Made by a program: the position numbers and the translations under genes. A DNA stretch of 26,207 bases from the IMG/VR virus record IMGVR_UViG_3300044641_006998, positions 1-26,207 of that record; one strand, given 5' to 3'. This document shows, in pieces, positions 7,896 through 14,850 of this stretch. Below the pieces are notes generated by a model that had not been told where the DNA came from, did no database searches, and was given only the letters and a program-made list of their open reading frames with translations. Positions within the stretch are counted from its first letter, which is position 1. Every line of letters begins with the position of its first letter. This DNA comes from a virus.

Positions 7896-8348
7896 ATGAG
7901 ACCAGGGCAAACAATTGAGTTTTTGCGCGACAACGAAAACCCGTTGCAGTCGCGCAACACACGCACCGTAGCCGCGGCCATTAGCTGCGGCTGTAAACCG
8001 GCGGAAAAGGCCTACAGCTACACCGTCGAAGAAACGAGAAACGGGCTGCAACGCACCGTCACGTGGGTCATGGATGGCGACGCCAAAGCTGTTTTTGAAC
8101 CGGCGTTTGAACGCGAGGAACTGACTTTTTCCGAGGTGGCAAAACGCTTTGCCGACAAGGCCTGGTGCGAAGCAAACGCCAACCATCCGATCGCCTACCT
8201 GCGCGCGTTTTCGGACAATCTGGCGCAATTGACCGCGTTTGTGAAGGAGCATAAACCGAGCGTGCTTATCCGCCGCGGAAACCGAGTGGCGACAATTGCG
8301 GCAAACGCGAGCGATGAAATGAAGGCAAAGATCTTGGCGATGCTATGA
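7896..8348 (+). CDS. Unknown protein before tail chaperone
   Basis: A 150-residue protein of no recognised family. It has a polar N-terminal part with a CGC pair (residues about 31-33), a central YTVEETRNGLQRTVTWVMDG beta hairpin that may bind a partner, and a helical C-terminal half (ELTFSEVAKRFADKAWCE and onwards). It is linked by a four-base overlap to the chaperone gene, so it may act with it, or be a minor tail component. ATG 7896 lacks a Shine-Dalgarno; 39 bases separate it from the preceding gene and hold only a very short GC palindrome. Confidence 0.5.
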   Translation: MRPGQTIEFLRDNENPLQSRNTRTVAAAISCGCKPAEKAYSYTVEETRNGLQRTVTWVMDGDAKAVFEPAFEREELTFSEVAKRFADKAWCEANANHPIAYLRAFSDNLAQLTAFVKEHKPSVLIRRGNRVATIAANASDEMKAKILAML

Positions 8349-8734
8349 GCACCGACGACGCATTTTTTGACGGGCCGGTGGATGTTGGAAATTTGAAGCT
8401 GCGGCCGTTTTCTATCGGCAGCATGACTGCATGCCGCAAGCTGGGACTAAGCCTGTTCCTCGGGCACGGAGACGCGTTAACAGCCGAGGAAATGCAGCGC
8501 CAAGTGGTGGCGTTTGCTTGGGTCCAGAGCGCCCCACTAGCAACCGTCCAACGTGCCCTTCGCGAGGGCACCGCCGATGAATACATCGCGCGGTTTGAAT
8601 TCGAGGTGATGCCGAGCGACTTGAAAGCGTTGGAGCGGGAAATCAATCGCATTTCCCAACTGACCGAAGCCGCGGCCATCGACACCGTTTCACGTGAAAC
8701 AACCCCAGACCCTGCGGAACCGGGGGAATCTTAG
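8345..8734 (+). CDS. Tail assembly chaperone, gpG-like
   Basis: A 129-residue protein with the N-terminal pattern of phage tail assembly chaperones: a short beta strand NLKLRPFSIGSM, then helices beginning TACRKLGLSLFL, and an acidic C-terminus rich in Glu, Pro and Thr. Such proteins coat the tape measure before tube polymerisation. Position before the tape measure supports this. Its last codons run through CCG GGG GAA TCT TAG, where a -1 slip would enter the open frame of the next small gene, as in lambda G/GT. Start ATG 8345 overlaps the previous stop by ATGA. Confidence 0.65.
   Translation: MSTDDAFFDGPVDVGNLKLRPFSIGSMTACRKLGLSLFLGHGDALTAEEMQRQVVAFAWVQSAPLATVQRALREGTADEYIARFEFEVMPSDLKALEREINRISQLTEAAAIDTVSRETTPDPAEPGES
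8722..8728 (+). other. Candidate -1 frameshift site
   Basis: The run GGGGGAA lies two codons before the TAG at 8732-8734. The zero frame reads GGG GAA. A -1 shift re-pairs GGG perfectly in the P site and reads GGA next, entering a frame that is open from 8698 to 8958 and contains the following small protein. The A-site pairing is imperfect, so this is a weaker heptamer than the lambda G GGA AAG. Conservation of the arrangement is inferred from lambda-like phages. Confidence 0.35.
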
Positions 8735-8754
8735 CGCCCAACTGGACGGCGAGC

Positions 8755-8958
8755 ATGATGTTTGCGATCAGCTCGAACACCGGTTGGGCGGAATCGTTCA
8801 TCATGTGGGACCTGCCGCTTTCGCGCGCGCTGCAGTACTGGCACGCTTGGCTTTACTCACAAGGTGTGTGGACCGTTGCAAAGCGCCCGCCGGCCGCTGC
8901 AGAGTTTAACGCCGTGCAGGCCCGGATTGCCGCGCTTGACGCAGAGGGAGAAGTATGA
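8755..8958 (+). CDS. Small tail assembly protein, gpT-like position
   Basis: If translated from its own ATG the product is 67 residues; as a frameshift extension of the chaperone it would add about ten residues from the upstream sequence in this frame. The protein is rich in tryptophan (TGWAESFIMWDLPLSRALQY and YSQGVWTV), a composition familiar from second-frame tail chaperone extensions that contact tube subunits. A weak GGCGAG precedes the double ATG. It overlaps the next gene by four bases. It lies between the chaperone and the tape-measure region, as gpT does. The family is not proven. Confidence 0.5.
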   Translation: MMFAISSNTGWAESFIMWDLPLSRALQYWHAWLYSQGVWTVAKRPPAAAEFNAVQARIAALDAEGEV

Positions 8959-9671
8959 GCGAAACCGTGAGCTTTAAAATGGATACGCGCATGATGTGGC
9001 GTGCCATTGACGAGCATCACCGCACTTTTCGCCGCTCGTATGAACACCTTTTTATGGTCGCGGCAAAAGGTGTTGCTGCAAAAGCTGTGCGACTGACCCC
9101 GCCTTTCAAATGGCAGCGCAACAGTGGAAACACTGAATCAGACAGAAACGCTCGCCAGCGAGGCATCAGCAGCGTTGAAGTGGGTATTTTGAAGCTGTTT
9201 ACAACAGACGCTTCAGTTGCTCTAGAAAACGGTTTGGCGCAGAAACCGACAAAAACGAACATCCAAGCGAACTCTGCGATGTCGTTAATGGCGTCGTACC
9301 ACAAAGAAAAACGCAACCCTTCCGGGCGTGTTCCGAAGTCGCACAAGCCGACAAAAGTCGTGACGCGGCAGGCGTTGAAAAAATACCTGTCGACTACAAA
9401 AAAACGCGTGGGCTACTTAGCTAGCGGCTGGGTCCAAGGCGCGCAGACCGTGCAGGCATCTGTGCCGTCGTGGGTCAAAAAACATGCGGGGCCCGGAAGC
9501 GCAGTTTTGCAGGTTACGGCAACCCGGCTTTATTTTCGGATGACGAATGCCGTCGGGTTTCCGACCAAAGACATGTTGATGGCAAGCCGAATCCCTGTCG
9601 CCGTGCGGCTTCAATCGGCAGCAATGCTGCGGCAGATAGTTTTTAAGACCAAGAAAAAGGTGGCCCTATGA
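8955..9671 (+). CDS. Basic minor tail or neck protein, unknown
   Basis: A 238-residue, strongly basic protein with no certain family. Parts resemble minor tail/tail-completion proteins of the gpZ or HK97 gp10 type: an N-terminal helix with HRTFRRSYEHLFMVAAKG, then VRLTPPFKW where such proteins have a TP motif, and a GYLASGWVQGAQ segment like their substrate-facing helices. The C-terminus is a basic tail (FKTKKKVAL). A GAGGGAGA Shine-Dalgarno lies just upstream of ATG 8955. The position directly before the tape measure is unusual for gpZ-like proteins, so it could instead be a tape-measure partner. Confidence 0.5.
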   Translation: MSETVSFKMDTRMMWRAIDEHHRTFRRSYEHLFMVAAKGVAAKAVRLTPPFKWQRNSGNTESDRNARQRGISSVEVGILKLFTTDASVALENGLAQKPTKTNIQANSAMSLMASYHKEKRNPSGRVPKSHKPTKVVTRQALKKYLSTTKKRVGYLASGWVQGAQTVQASVPSWVKKHAGPGSAVLQVTATRLYFRMTNAVGFPTKDMLMASRIPVAVRLQSAAMLRQIVFKTKKKVAL

Positions 9672-11293
9672 GCGCAACAGCAGTTCTCGATTTAAAAGTC
9701 GGCGGGTTTACCGCGGGGTTAAGTGCGGTCAATAAAGGCCTGAAAGCAATTGGTTCAACCGCGGCACAAACGGGCAGCCTAATGGGTTCCGCGCTAAGTA
9801 AAGGCATCAGCGGTATCACTGGGCTTGTCAAAGGGCTGTCGGTCGCCGGCGTTGGCGCGTTTGCCGGGCTCGGTGCGGGAATCTACGAGGCCATGAACCA
9901 GGGCGGCGAACTGGTCGACTTGCAGGAGCAGACGGGCGTGAGCATTGAAAAACTGATGCAGTTGCGCGTCGCATTTGAGCAGGCCGGGCTTGGTGCAGAT
10001 GAGGTGCAACCGACGATTGCCAAGTTGCAAAAAGCCATCGTGGGCGCGCAAACCGGCAGCGAGGCGGCGCAAAAAGCTTTTGAGGCGTTGGGGCTGTCTG
10101 CGGATAATTTGGCGGAAACAACCGCAGACGAACAACTGCGGCTTGTCGGCGAGAGCATTGCCAACATCGAAAACCCGGCGCTTAAATCTGCGGTGGCGAT
10201 GGAAGTGTTCGGAAAAAGCGGCGGGCGGATGCTTGCGTTTTTTGCGGCCGGCGGACTCGATGAAGCTGCGGCAGCTATTGGCCGGCAGAGCGAACTAATG
10301 GCCAAGTATGCGGACACGTTCGACTCGATCACTGATTTGTTTGGGCTTTATCACACAAAACTGCGCGGGTTTTTTGTCGGGATGGCCGCAGAACTGGCGC
10401 CAATTTTGAAAATGGCGGCGGATTGGTTTAAGACTCTGGATATCACCGCGATTGGCGAAAGTGTTGGAAACGTAATTGCGTCGATTTACGGCACGATTGA
10501 AAAGGGCAATCTAAGCGAGTTGATTGGCACGGCTCTAAAAATTGGGTTTGGCGACGGGATCAACTATTTTTGGGCCGGAGTAAAAGCCGTCGGAGCTGCA
10601 ATTGCGGAACTGTTTCGCGGGTCCTTTGGAGGCATCACAGACTATTTTAAAGGATTTGGCACTGTGTTGTTGGGAATTGGTAAACAGTTTGCTGCGTTAA
10701 TTTTAGACGGAATCGGAACGATGCTTGTCAAACTGCGCGATTTGCCAGTGATCGGCGAAAAATTAGTGCAAGCCGGTTCTGAATTGCAGTCGTCTGCGTT
10801 TCGAATGGGCGCAACCGGCAATTTAGACATGGTCAAAGGTGCAGATGAAATGACCGCTGCGTTACCAACGCTTGACCAAGCCGGACAACGACTTGTTGCT
10901 AGTGGAAAAGCGTTCGCTGCGGAGTTTAAAAAAGCAGGGCAAACGCAAGTTGTTGACGTTGCTGCAGAAAAAGAACGTTTTAAAGAATTGATGACCGAAG
11001 GGCGCGCGGAAGCTGCAAAAATGCAACTTGAACTTGGCGCGAAAAAACGCGAAGCCGAACCGCCTAAATTGGAACGCGACATCCTTGACGTTCTTGGCAA
11101 AAAAGAAGCTCCATCCCGTGCGTCGCAGGTGTTCGGAATGTTCGGCAGCGTCGGCGGCGGCACTGTGCGTGGGTCGTTTCAGTCGCTCGATCCGATGGTA
11201 GCGCAGCAGAAGTTCACAAACGCCCTGCTGAAGCAAGTCGTTGATAATACGAACAAAGCAGCAACCATTGCCGCCCCGGCTTACCAAAAATAA
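9668..11293 (+). CDS. Tape measure protein
   Basis: A 541-residue protein with typical tape-measure composition: a Gly/Ala/Ser-rich hydrophobic N-terminal part with GISGITGLVKGLSVAGVGAF, long Ala-rich helices at about 90-220 (AQTGSEAAQKAFEALGLSAD), further hydrophobic segments in the middle (FGDGINYFWAGVKAVGAAIA) and a charged helical C-terminal third. It sets tail length and is ejected or threaded during infection. At the usual 0.15 nm per residue of an extended helix it would predict a tail of about 80 nm. It overlaps the preceding gene by ATGA, after an AAGGTGG. No peptidase or lysozyme domain is recognised in it. Confidence 0.82.
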   Translation: MSATAVLDLKVGGFTAGLSAVNKGLKAIGSTAAQTGSLMGSALSKGISGITGLVKGLSVAGVGAFAGLGAGIYEAMNQGGELVDLQEQTGVSIEKLMQLRVAFEQAGLGADEVQPTIAKLQKAIVGAQTGSEAAQKAFEALGLSADNLAETTADEQLRLVGESIANIENPALKSAVAMEVFGKSGGRMLAFFAAGGLDEAAAAIGRQSELMAKYADTFDSITDLFGLYHTKLRGFFVGMAAELAPILKMAADWFKTLDITAIGESVGNVIASIYGTIEKGNLSELIGTALKIGFGDGINYFWAGVKAVGAAIAELFRGSFGGITDYFKGFGTVLLGIGKQFAALILDGIGTMLVKLRDLPVIGEKLVQAGSELQSSAFRMGATGNLDMVKGADEMTAALPTLDQAGQRLVASGKAFAAEFKKAGQTQVVDVAAEKERFKELMTEGRAEAAKMQLELGAKKREAEPPKLERDILDVLGKKEAPSRASQVFGMFGSVGGGTVRGSFQSLDPMVAQQKFTNALLKQVVDNTNKAATIAAPAYQK

Positions 11294-11296
11294 AAT

Positions 11297-12013
11297 ATGG
11301 GCACGCTGATATCCGAAGAAACCATCTACAACACGGAAGCCGCGACAAAAACGCTGCGCTTTACGTACCAGAGCCTCGATAGCTTTGGGAGTGAAGTAGA
11401 TGGGATGGCCAACCAGACCTATAAAATCTCAAACGGGGTCTACGAGTATTCAGGAGAACAAGTCTATTTTTGGAACAATAGCGGCGGAGGTCCGGGCGGC
11501 GGCGGGGGCACCGGTGAGACGCAGCTTTCCGTGAGCGGTGCGGCAACGATGGAACCAATTGAAAATCATCCAGCGTTTAATGATATTGTAGGGGGCAACG
11601 CCGCGTGGGACGCATGGAACCGCTGGAAGGCAAACCCGCAAGATCCTAAAAACAAAAACCTTGCGGCGTCTGGGTTCACAGTCATCACTGATGACCTTGG
11701 CTATTTTGACCCTAGTAAATATCCAGAAAATGAATATATTGGAAAGCTTTACAGCCTATACTCTCGCGGAATCAAAGAGTACTACACGCCCAAAGTGGTC
11801 GTCCGTTTGACGCGATTTGAGAACGCAGCGCCACCGCTGGAGTTTGTTGGAAAAATTAACACGCCACCGATTGATCCGGGTGGGATGACAAACTACATAC
11901 TCAACAACGCCGAAGGGCGTTACACACCGTCGACAGGGCTTTGGGAAAACACGTACGAGTGGATTGGCAGCGCCAGCGGATGGAAAACAGAACTTTACGG
12001 AGCAACCACCTAA
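11297..12013 (+). CDS. Tail tip or virion protein with Gly linker
   Basis: A 238-residue protein following the tape measure, in the place of distal tail or tail-tip proteins. An N-terminal beta-rich region (residues about 1-62, YKISNGVYEYSGEQVYFWN) is joined by a glycine linker at about 64-72 (GGGPGGGGGTG) to a larger domain rich in Asn, Trp and Tyr, ending in strands around VVVRLTRFENAAPPLEFVGK. The linker suggests two hinged domains. No family was recognised. The junction TAA-AAT-ATG with the tape measure has no Shine-Dalgarno and suggests reinitiation. Confidence 0.55.
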   Translation: MGTLISEETIYNTEAATKTLRFTYQSLDSFGSEVDGMANQTYKISNGVYEYSGEQVYFWNNSGGGPGGGGGTGETQLSVSGAATMEPIENHPAFNDIVGGNAAWDAWNRWKANPQDPKNKNLAASGFTVITDDLGYFDPSKYPENEYIGKLYSLYSRGIKEYYTPKVVVRLTRFENAAPPLEFVGKINTPPIDPGGMTNYILNNAEGRYTPSTGLWENTYEWIGSASGWKTELYGATT

Positions 12014-12014
12014 C

Positions 12015-12758
12015 ATGTTGCCCACAATTTCAGTAGGGGACACGATTCGCGCGGTCCACCTGCAACAGATCATTGCGGAGATCCGGCAAAACACAGTGCG
12101 GCCTGGAGTTGGGCTGCGGATGATCCAATCGAGCAACGGCACGATACTCAGTGTCGATGACATTGGGCGGCGCGGTGGCGGTGGTGGTGGAGAGGCAAGC
12201 GAGGAAATTAAATACACGCCGTTTCGTGTCGTGCTTGGCTACCCGGAGGACCCGGCGTTCCCGGTTGTGCGTGTGCAAGGGGAGTCCTATTTTTGTTCCA
12301 TCGAAACCGGGGAATTGATCACGATCGGCGGAGATCTGCCGCTTGGGGCAATTCTCGGCAGTGCGCAAGACAACGCAGACGACCCCGGACAGTTCCCTCT
12401 GCCGGAAATCGGCGAATCAATCTGGCTTGAGTGCGACGTTGACGGCCTGACGATTGCCAGCGCAACGCTCAAAGAAGGTGACCCAACAGCCGAGGGGTGG
12501 ACAAACTACCCGGACCCAATTGAAACCGCCGGGAATGACCCTTTCACGGTCATCAAAAGCCGGGTGCTGATCGCTCACGTTGTCGACGGCGAGGACCCGA
12601 GGCACGGCGACACGTACAGCGTCGGGACCGGAGAGACTCCCGAGAAACGGAAGGTGCTGCAGCAACTGCGGACGAACGTGGGCGCGCAGGTGCTCATGAT
12701 GCGGGGCATTGCGGCTCCGGTGATTGTACCCTGGCACGGACCATTCATCATCGCATGA
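12015..12758 (+). CDS. Virion structural protein with Gly linker
   Basis: A 247-residue protein from ATG 12015; a further upstream open stretch overlaps the preceding gene and is rejected. Residues about 1-50 hold a helix (IRAVHLQQIIAEIRQ) and the segment RPGVGLRMIQSSNGTILSVD, a pattern recurrent in phage tail-tip and fibre-base proteins. A (G)6 linker at about 54-59 leads into a beta-rich domain with two Asp/Pro-rich loops and the strand RVLIAHVVDG. It has the same N-domain, Gly linker, C-domain layout as the preceding product. It is coupled to the next gene by ATGA. The exact tail function is unknown. Confidence 0.5.
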   Translation: MLPTISVGDTIRAVHLQQIIAEIRQNTVRPGVGLRMIQSSNGTILSVDDIGRRGGGGGGEASEEIKYTPFRVVLGYPEDPAFPVVRVQGESYFCSIETGELITIGGDLPLGAILGSAQDNADDPGQFPLPEIGESIWLECDVDGLTIASATLKEGDPTAEGWTNYPDPIETAGNDPFTVIKSRVLIAHVVDGEDPRHGDTYSVGTGETPEKRKVLQQLRTNVGAQVLMMRGIAAPVIVPWHGPFIIA

Positions 12759-14485
12759 CCGGCGGCGCTCCTTACCCGATACCGTTGCAGCAGCTCGCAC
12801 CGAGAACCCCGACGGTCGGGGGTTTTGAAAACTCGGTGAACCCAATTGCGCGCGTTACCGTGCCGATGGCGCAGGCGGGCTGGCTTTACCACGCGGTGGA
12901 AGAGTGGGAGCGGACGATTGAGTTCACTCCCATCGCTTCAATTGGAAATCTGACGAGCATTGACTATTCACTGCAGCCCGATTGGGAGGGGGACAAGTTT
13001 GTCCGGCGGGACACAATTACCGCGGATCCTCCGTTGCCGACTCTGGGTGTTAACAACAACACGATGCCGGACGACTCCCTGCGGGCGTTTGTACGTGGGT
13101 ATCAATTGGGTGATGAACTGGGCGATTCAATCGCAGGCGAATGGATGGGCGTCGGGTTAGGTTCCGGGCCTGTGTACAGTTTTTTCGCGCATTCGTGGGA
13201 CCCGCGGATGTCCGTCACGGATAAAGCGATGCGCTACGATGCGCCGGAGGATTATGAGGCTGCAAAAGCAGAGCTCTCCACGGTCATCACTGACATGTTT
13301 TCGGCTTGGTCGGCTCGACTGGCTGCGCAGGCGGCGACAGCCACCGGAGATCGACTGGCAGAAATCCAACGGCAGCAGGCGGCCCTAGTCATCCTGCAGT
13401 CGCAAGCGCAACTGCGAAAGACGGCGCAGATTGACCGGATGGAAGAAGCAAAAGCAGACTTGGAAACCGCTGATCAAGTGTGGGCGGATCGTTTTGCGAC
13501 CAACGGCATCCTCGCAGAGATTGACGCGTTTGCCCGTTGGATCCGGGCGGAAGAAGAGCTTGAGGCTTTTGCGTTGCGGTACGGATCGTTGCAACAATTT
13601 CGAAACAAGATTAGCGACTGGTGCCGGTGGCGCGCGTCTGCGGGGATGTTTGGCGCGGAGGAGGCTGCGGTGTACAGCATCGACAAAATTTACGGACTCG
13701 GGTTTGTCGGAGGAAAACTGGCGACGGTGAGCGGCGACGCACCGACGTTGATTCCTGCGTTTGGAAATGCCGATTTGGCGCTGCACCTGTCCGGGCCGTT
13801 GCCGAGTTTTATCGACGAGTTTGGGGACCCGGATTTTGTGTCGGGGTACTGGTCGCAACTCGAGCACACCGTCGGTGGGTGGATGATTGACGACGGACAG
13901 ACATCTATTGAGGGCACCGGCACTCTCAGCGTAGCCGTGCATCCAGTCGCGATTGGATTTAACCCGGAGGACTGCATCGCCGAGCTTAAATTTGGCTGCG
14001 CTCCTTACTACTCTCCGCGCATGCATGTCCTAGAGGGCCAAATCCTTTCGGGGCGACTTTATGACCCCGAGATTGGTCTGGTGGGGCACTCGATTGAGTT
14101 CGGGGAAATCTTTGCCAACGACGGATCTACCGTCACCTATCAGATTCCGGGAGACCTTCCGCTTGGGCCGGACAATACGCGGGCGTGGGCGTTTCAATCG
14201 CCCTACGCTACATACACAACGCTTCCCGCCAACCCGGAAGACCCTACCGCACCAACGGAATCGGTTGACGTTTCCGGATTGCAGACGCTCTGGCAGACCG
14301 CAGCAACCGCGTTAGCAGACCAGTGGGAGGCGATAAGTCCCGCGGGCACACCGTGCGGGCTCTTTCAGATTTTGGGTGCGGAAAACGAGCAGCTTTACGC
14401 CCACCCACTGCATGCGACTCCGCAAAGCGTGGGGACCGTTGACATCACCTATAAGGCAGTGACATTGCGCGACACCCTCGCGTGA
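12755..14485 (+). CDS. Large virion structural protein with coiled coil
   Basis: A 576-residue protein with no family identified. Residues 1-155 look beta-rich and Pro/Gly-rich. Residues about 160-290 are a long helical, coiled-coil stretch (ALVILQSQAQLRKTAQIDRM and onwards). Residues 300-570 are again beta-rich with aromatic patches and a C-terminal strand VGTVDITYKAVTLRD. A protein with rod and two globular ends in this position, between tail-tip genes and the fibre, suits a baseplate or fibre-attachment component. It overlaps the previous gene by ATGA. The function is inferred from position only. Confidence 0.5.
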   Translation: MTGGAPYPIPLQQLAPRTPTVGGFENSVNPIARVTVPMAQAGWLYHAVEEWERTIEFTPIASIGNLTSIDYSLQPDWEGDKFVRRDTITADPPLPTLGVNNNTMPDDSLRAFVRGYQLGDELGDSIAGEWMGVGLGSGPVYSFFAHSWDPRMSVTDKAMRYDAPEDYEAAKAELSTVITDMFSAWSARLAAQAATATGDRLAEIQRQQAALVILQSQAQLRKTAQIDRMEEAKADLETADQVWADRFATNGILAEIDAFARWIRAEEELEAFALRYGSLQQFRNKISDWCRWRASAGMFGAEEAAVYSIDKIYGLGFVGGKLATVSGDAPTLIPAFGNADLALHLSGPLPSFIDEFGDPDFVSGYWSQLEHTVGGWMIDDGQTSIEGTGTLSVAVHPVAIGFNPEDCIAELKFGCAPYYSPRMHVLEGQILSGRLYDPEIGLVGHSIEFGEIFANDGSTVTYQIPGDLPLGPDNTRAWAFQSPYATYTTLPANPEDPTAPTESVDVSGLQTLWQTAATALADQWEAISPAGTPCGLFQILGAENEQLYAHPLHATPQSVGTVDITYKAVTLRDTLA

Positions 14486-14497
14486 TTTGATTTTTTT
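14468..14497 (+). terminator. Weak terminator-like hairpin, low confidence
   Basis: CGCGA at 14468-14472 pairs with TCGCG at 14478-14482 around a 5-nt loop, overlapping the end of the 576-residue protein gene. Seven Ts follow at 14491-14497 after an eight-base gap. The stem is short and the T-run is displaced, so at most it attenuates transcription before the fibre genes. Confidence 0.25.
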
Positions 14498-14517
14498 ACG
14501 CTGAACACCCCGACCAC

Positions 14518-14850
14518 ATGGCCGCAGGAATCTACAACTTTTCGATTGAAGAGGGGGCCGATTTTTCCATTGGGGTCCGCGTAAAAATCAACAACGAGAT
14601 GCAGGCTTTGGCGGGGTGGCAATTCCACGCGCAATTGCGAACTGCGGTAAACGGCACGCTGTTGGCGACGTTTATTTGCGAGCTTTGCGGCGACGGTGAA
14701 ACGCTTCGGGTCGCACTTGACGCCGCGACAACGGATGAGCTCCTGCCGCAGAGCGCGCGATGGGATTTGCTGGCCGAGTTGCCCGATGGCCGCAAGCTGC
14801 GGCTTCTCGAGGGCAAAGTGACAATCTCTGGAAGCGTGACCGAATTATGA
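14518..14850 (+). CDS. Small beta-sandwich-like fibre-associated protein
   Basis: A 110-residue protein coupled by ATGA to the collagen-like fibre gene. It has the regular strand pattern of the small Ig-like phage proteins found next to fibre genes: [20 protein letters not shown], then [41 protein letters not shown] and a final TISGSV strand. Such proteins often sit at fibre bases or baseplates. ATG 14518 follows an A-rich stretch without a Shine-Dalgarno. It probably forms a complex with, or assembles onto, the fibre. No enzymatic motif is present. Confidence 0.55.
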   Translation: MAAGIYNFSIEEGADFSIGVRVKINNEMQALAGWQFHAQLRTAVNGTLLATFICELCGDGETLRVALDAATTDELLPQSARWDLLAELPDGRKLRLLEGKVTISGSVTEL

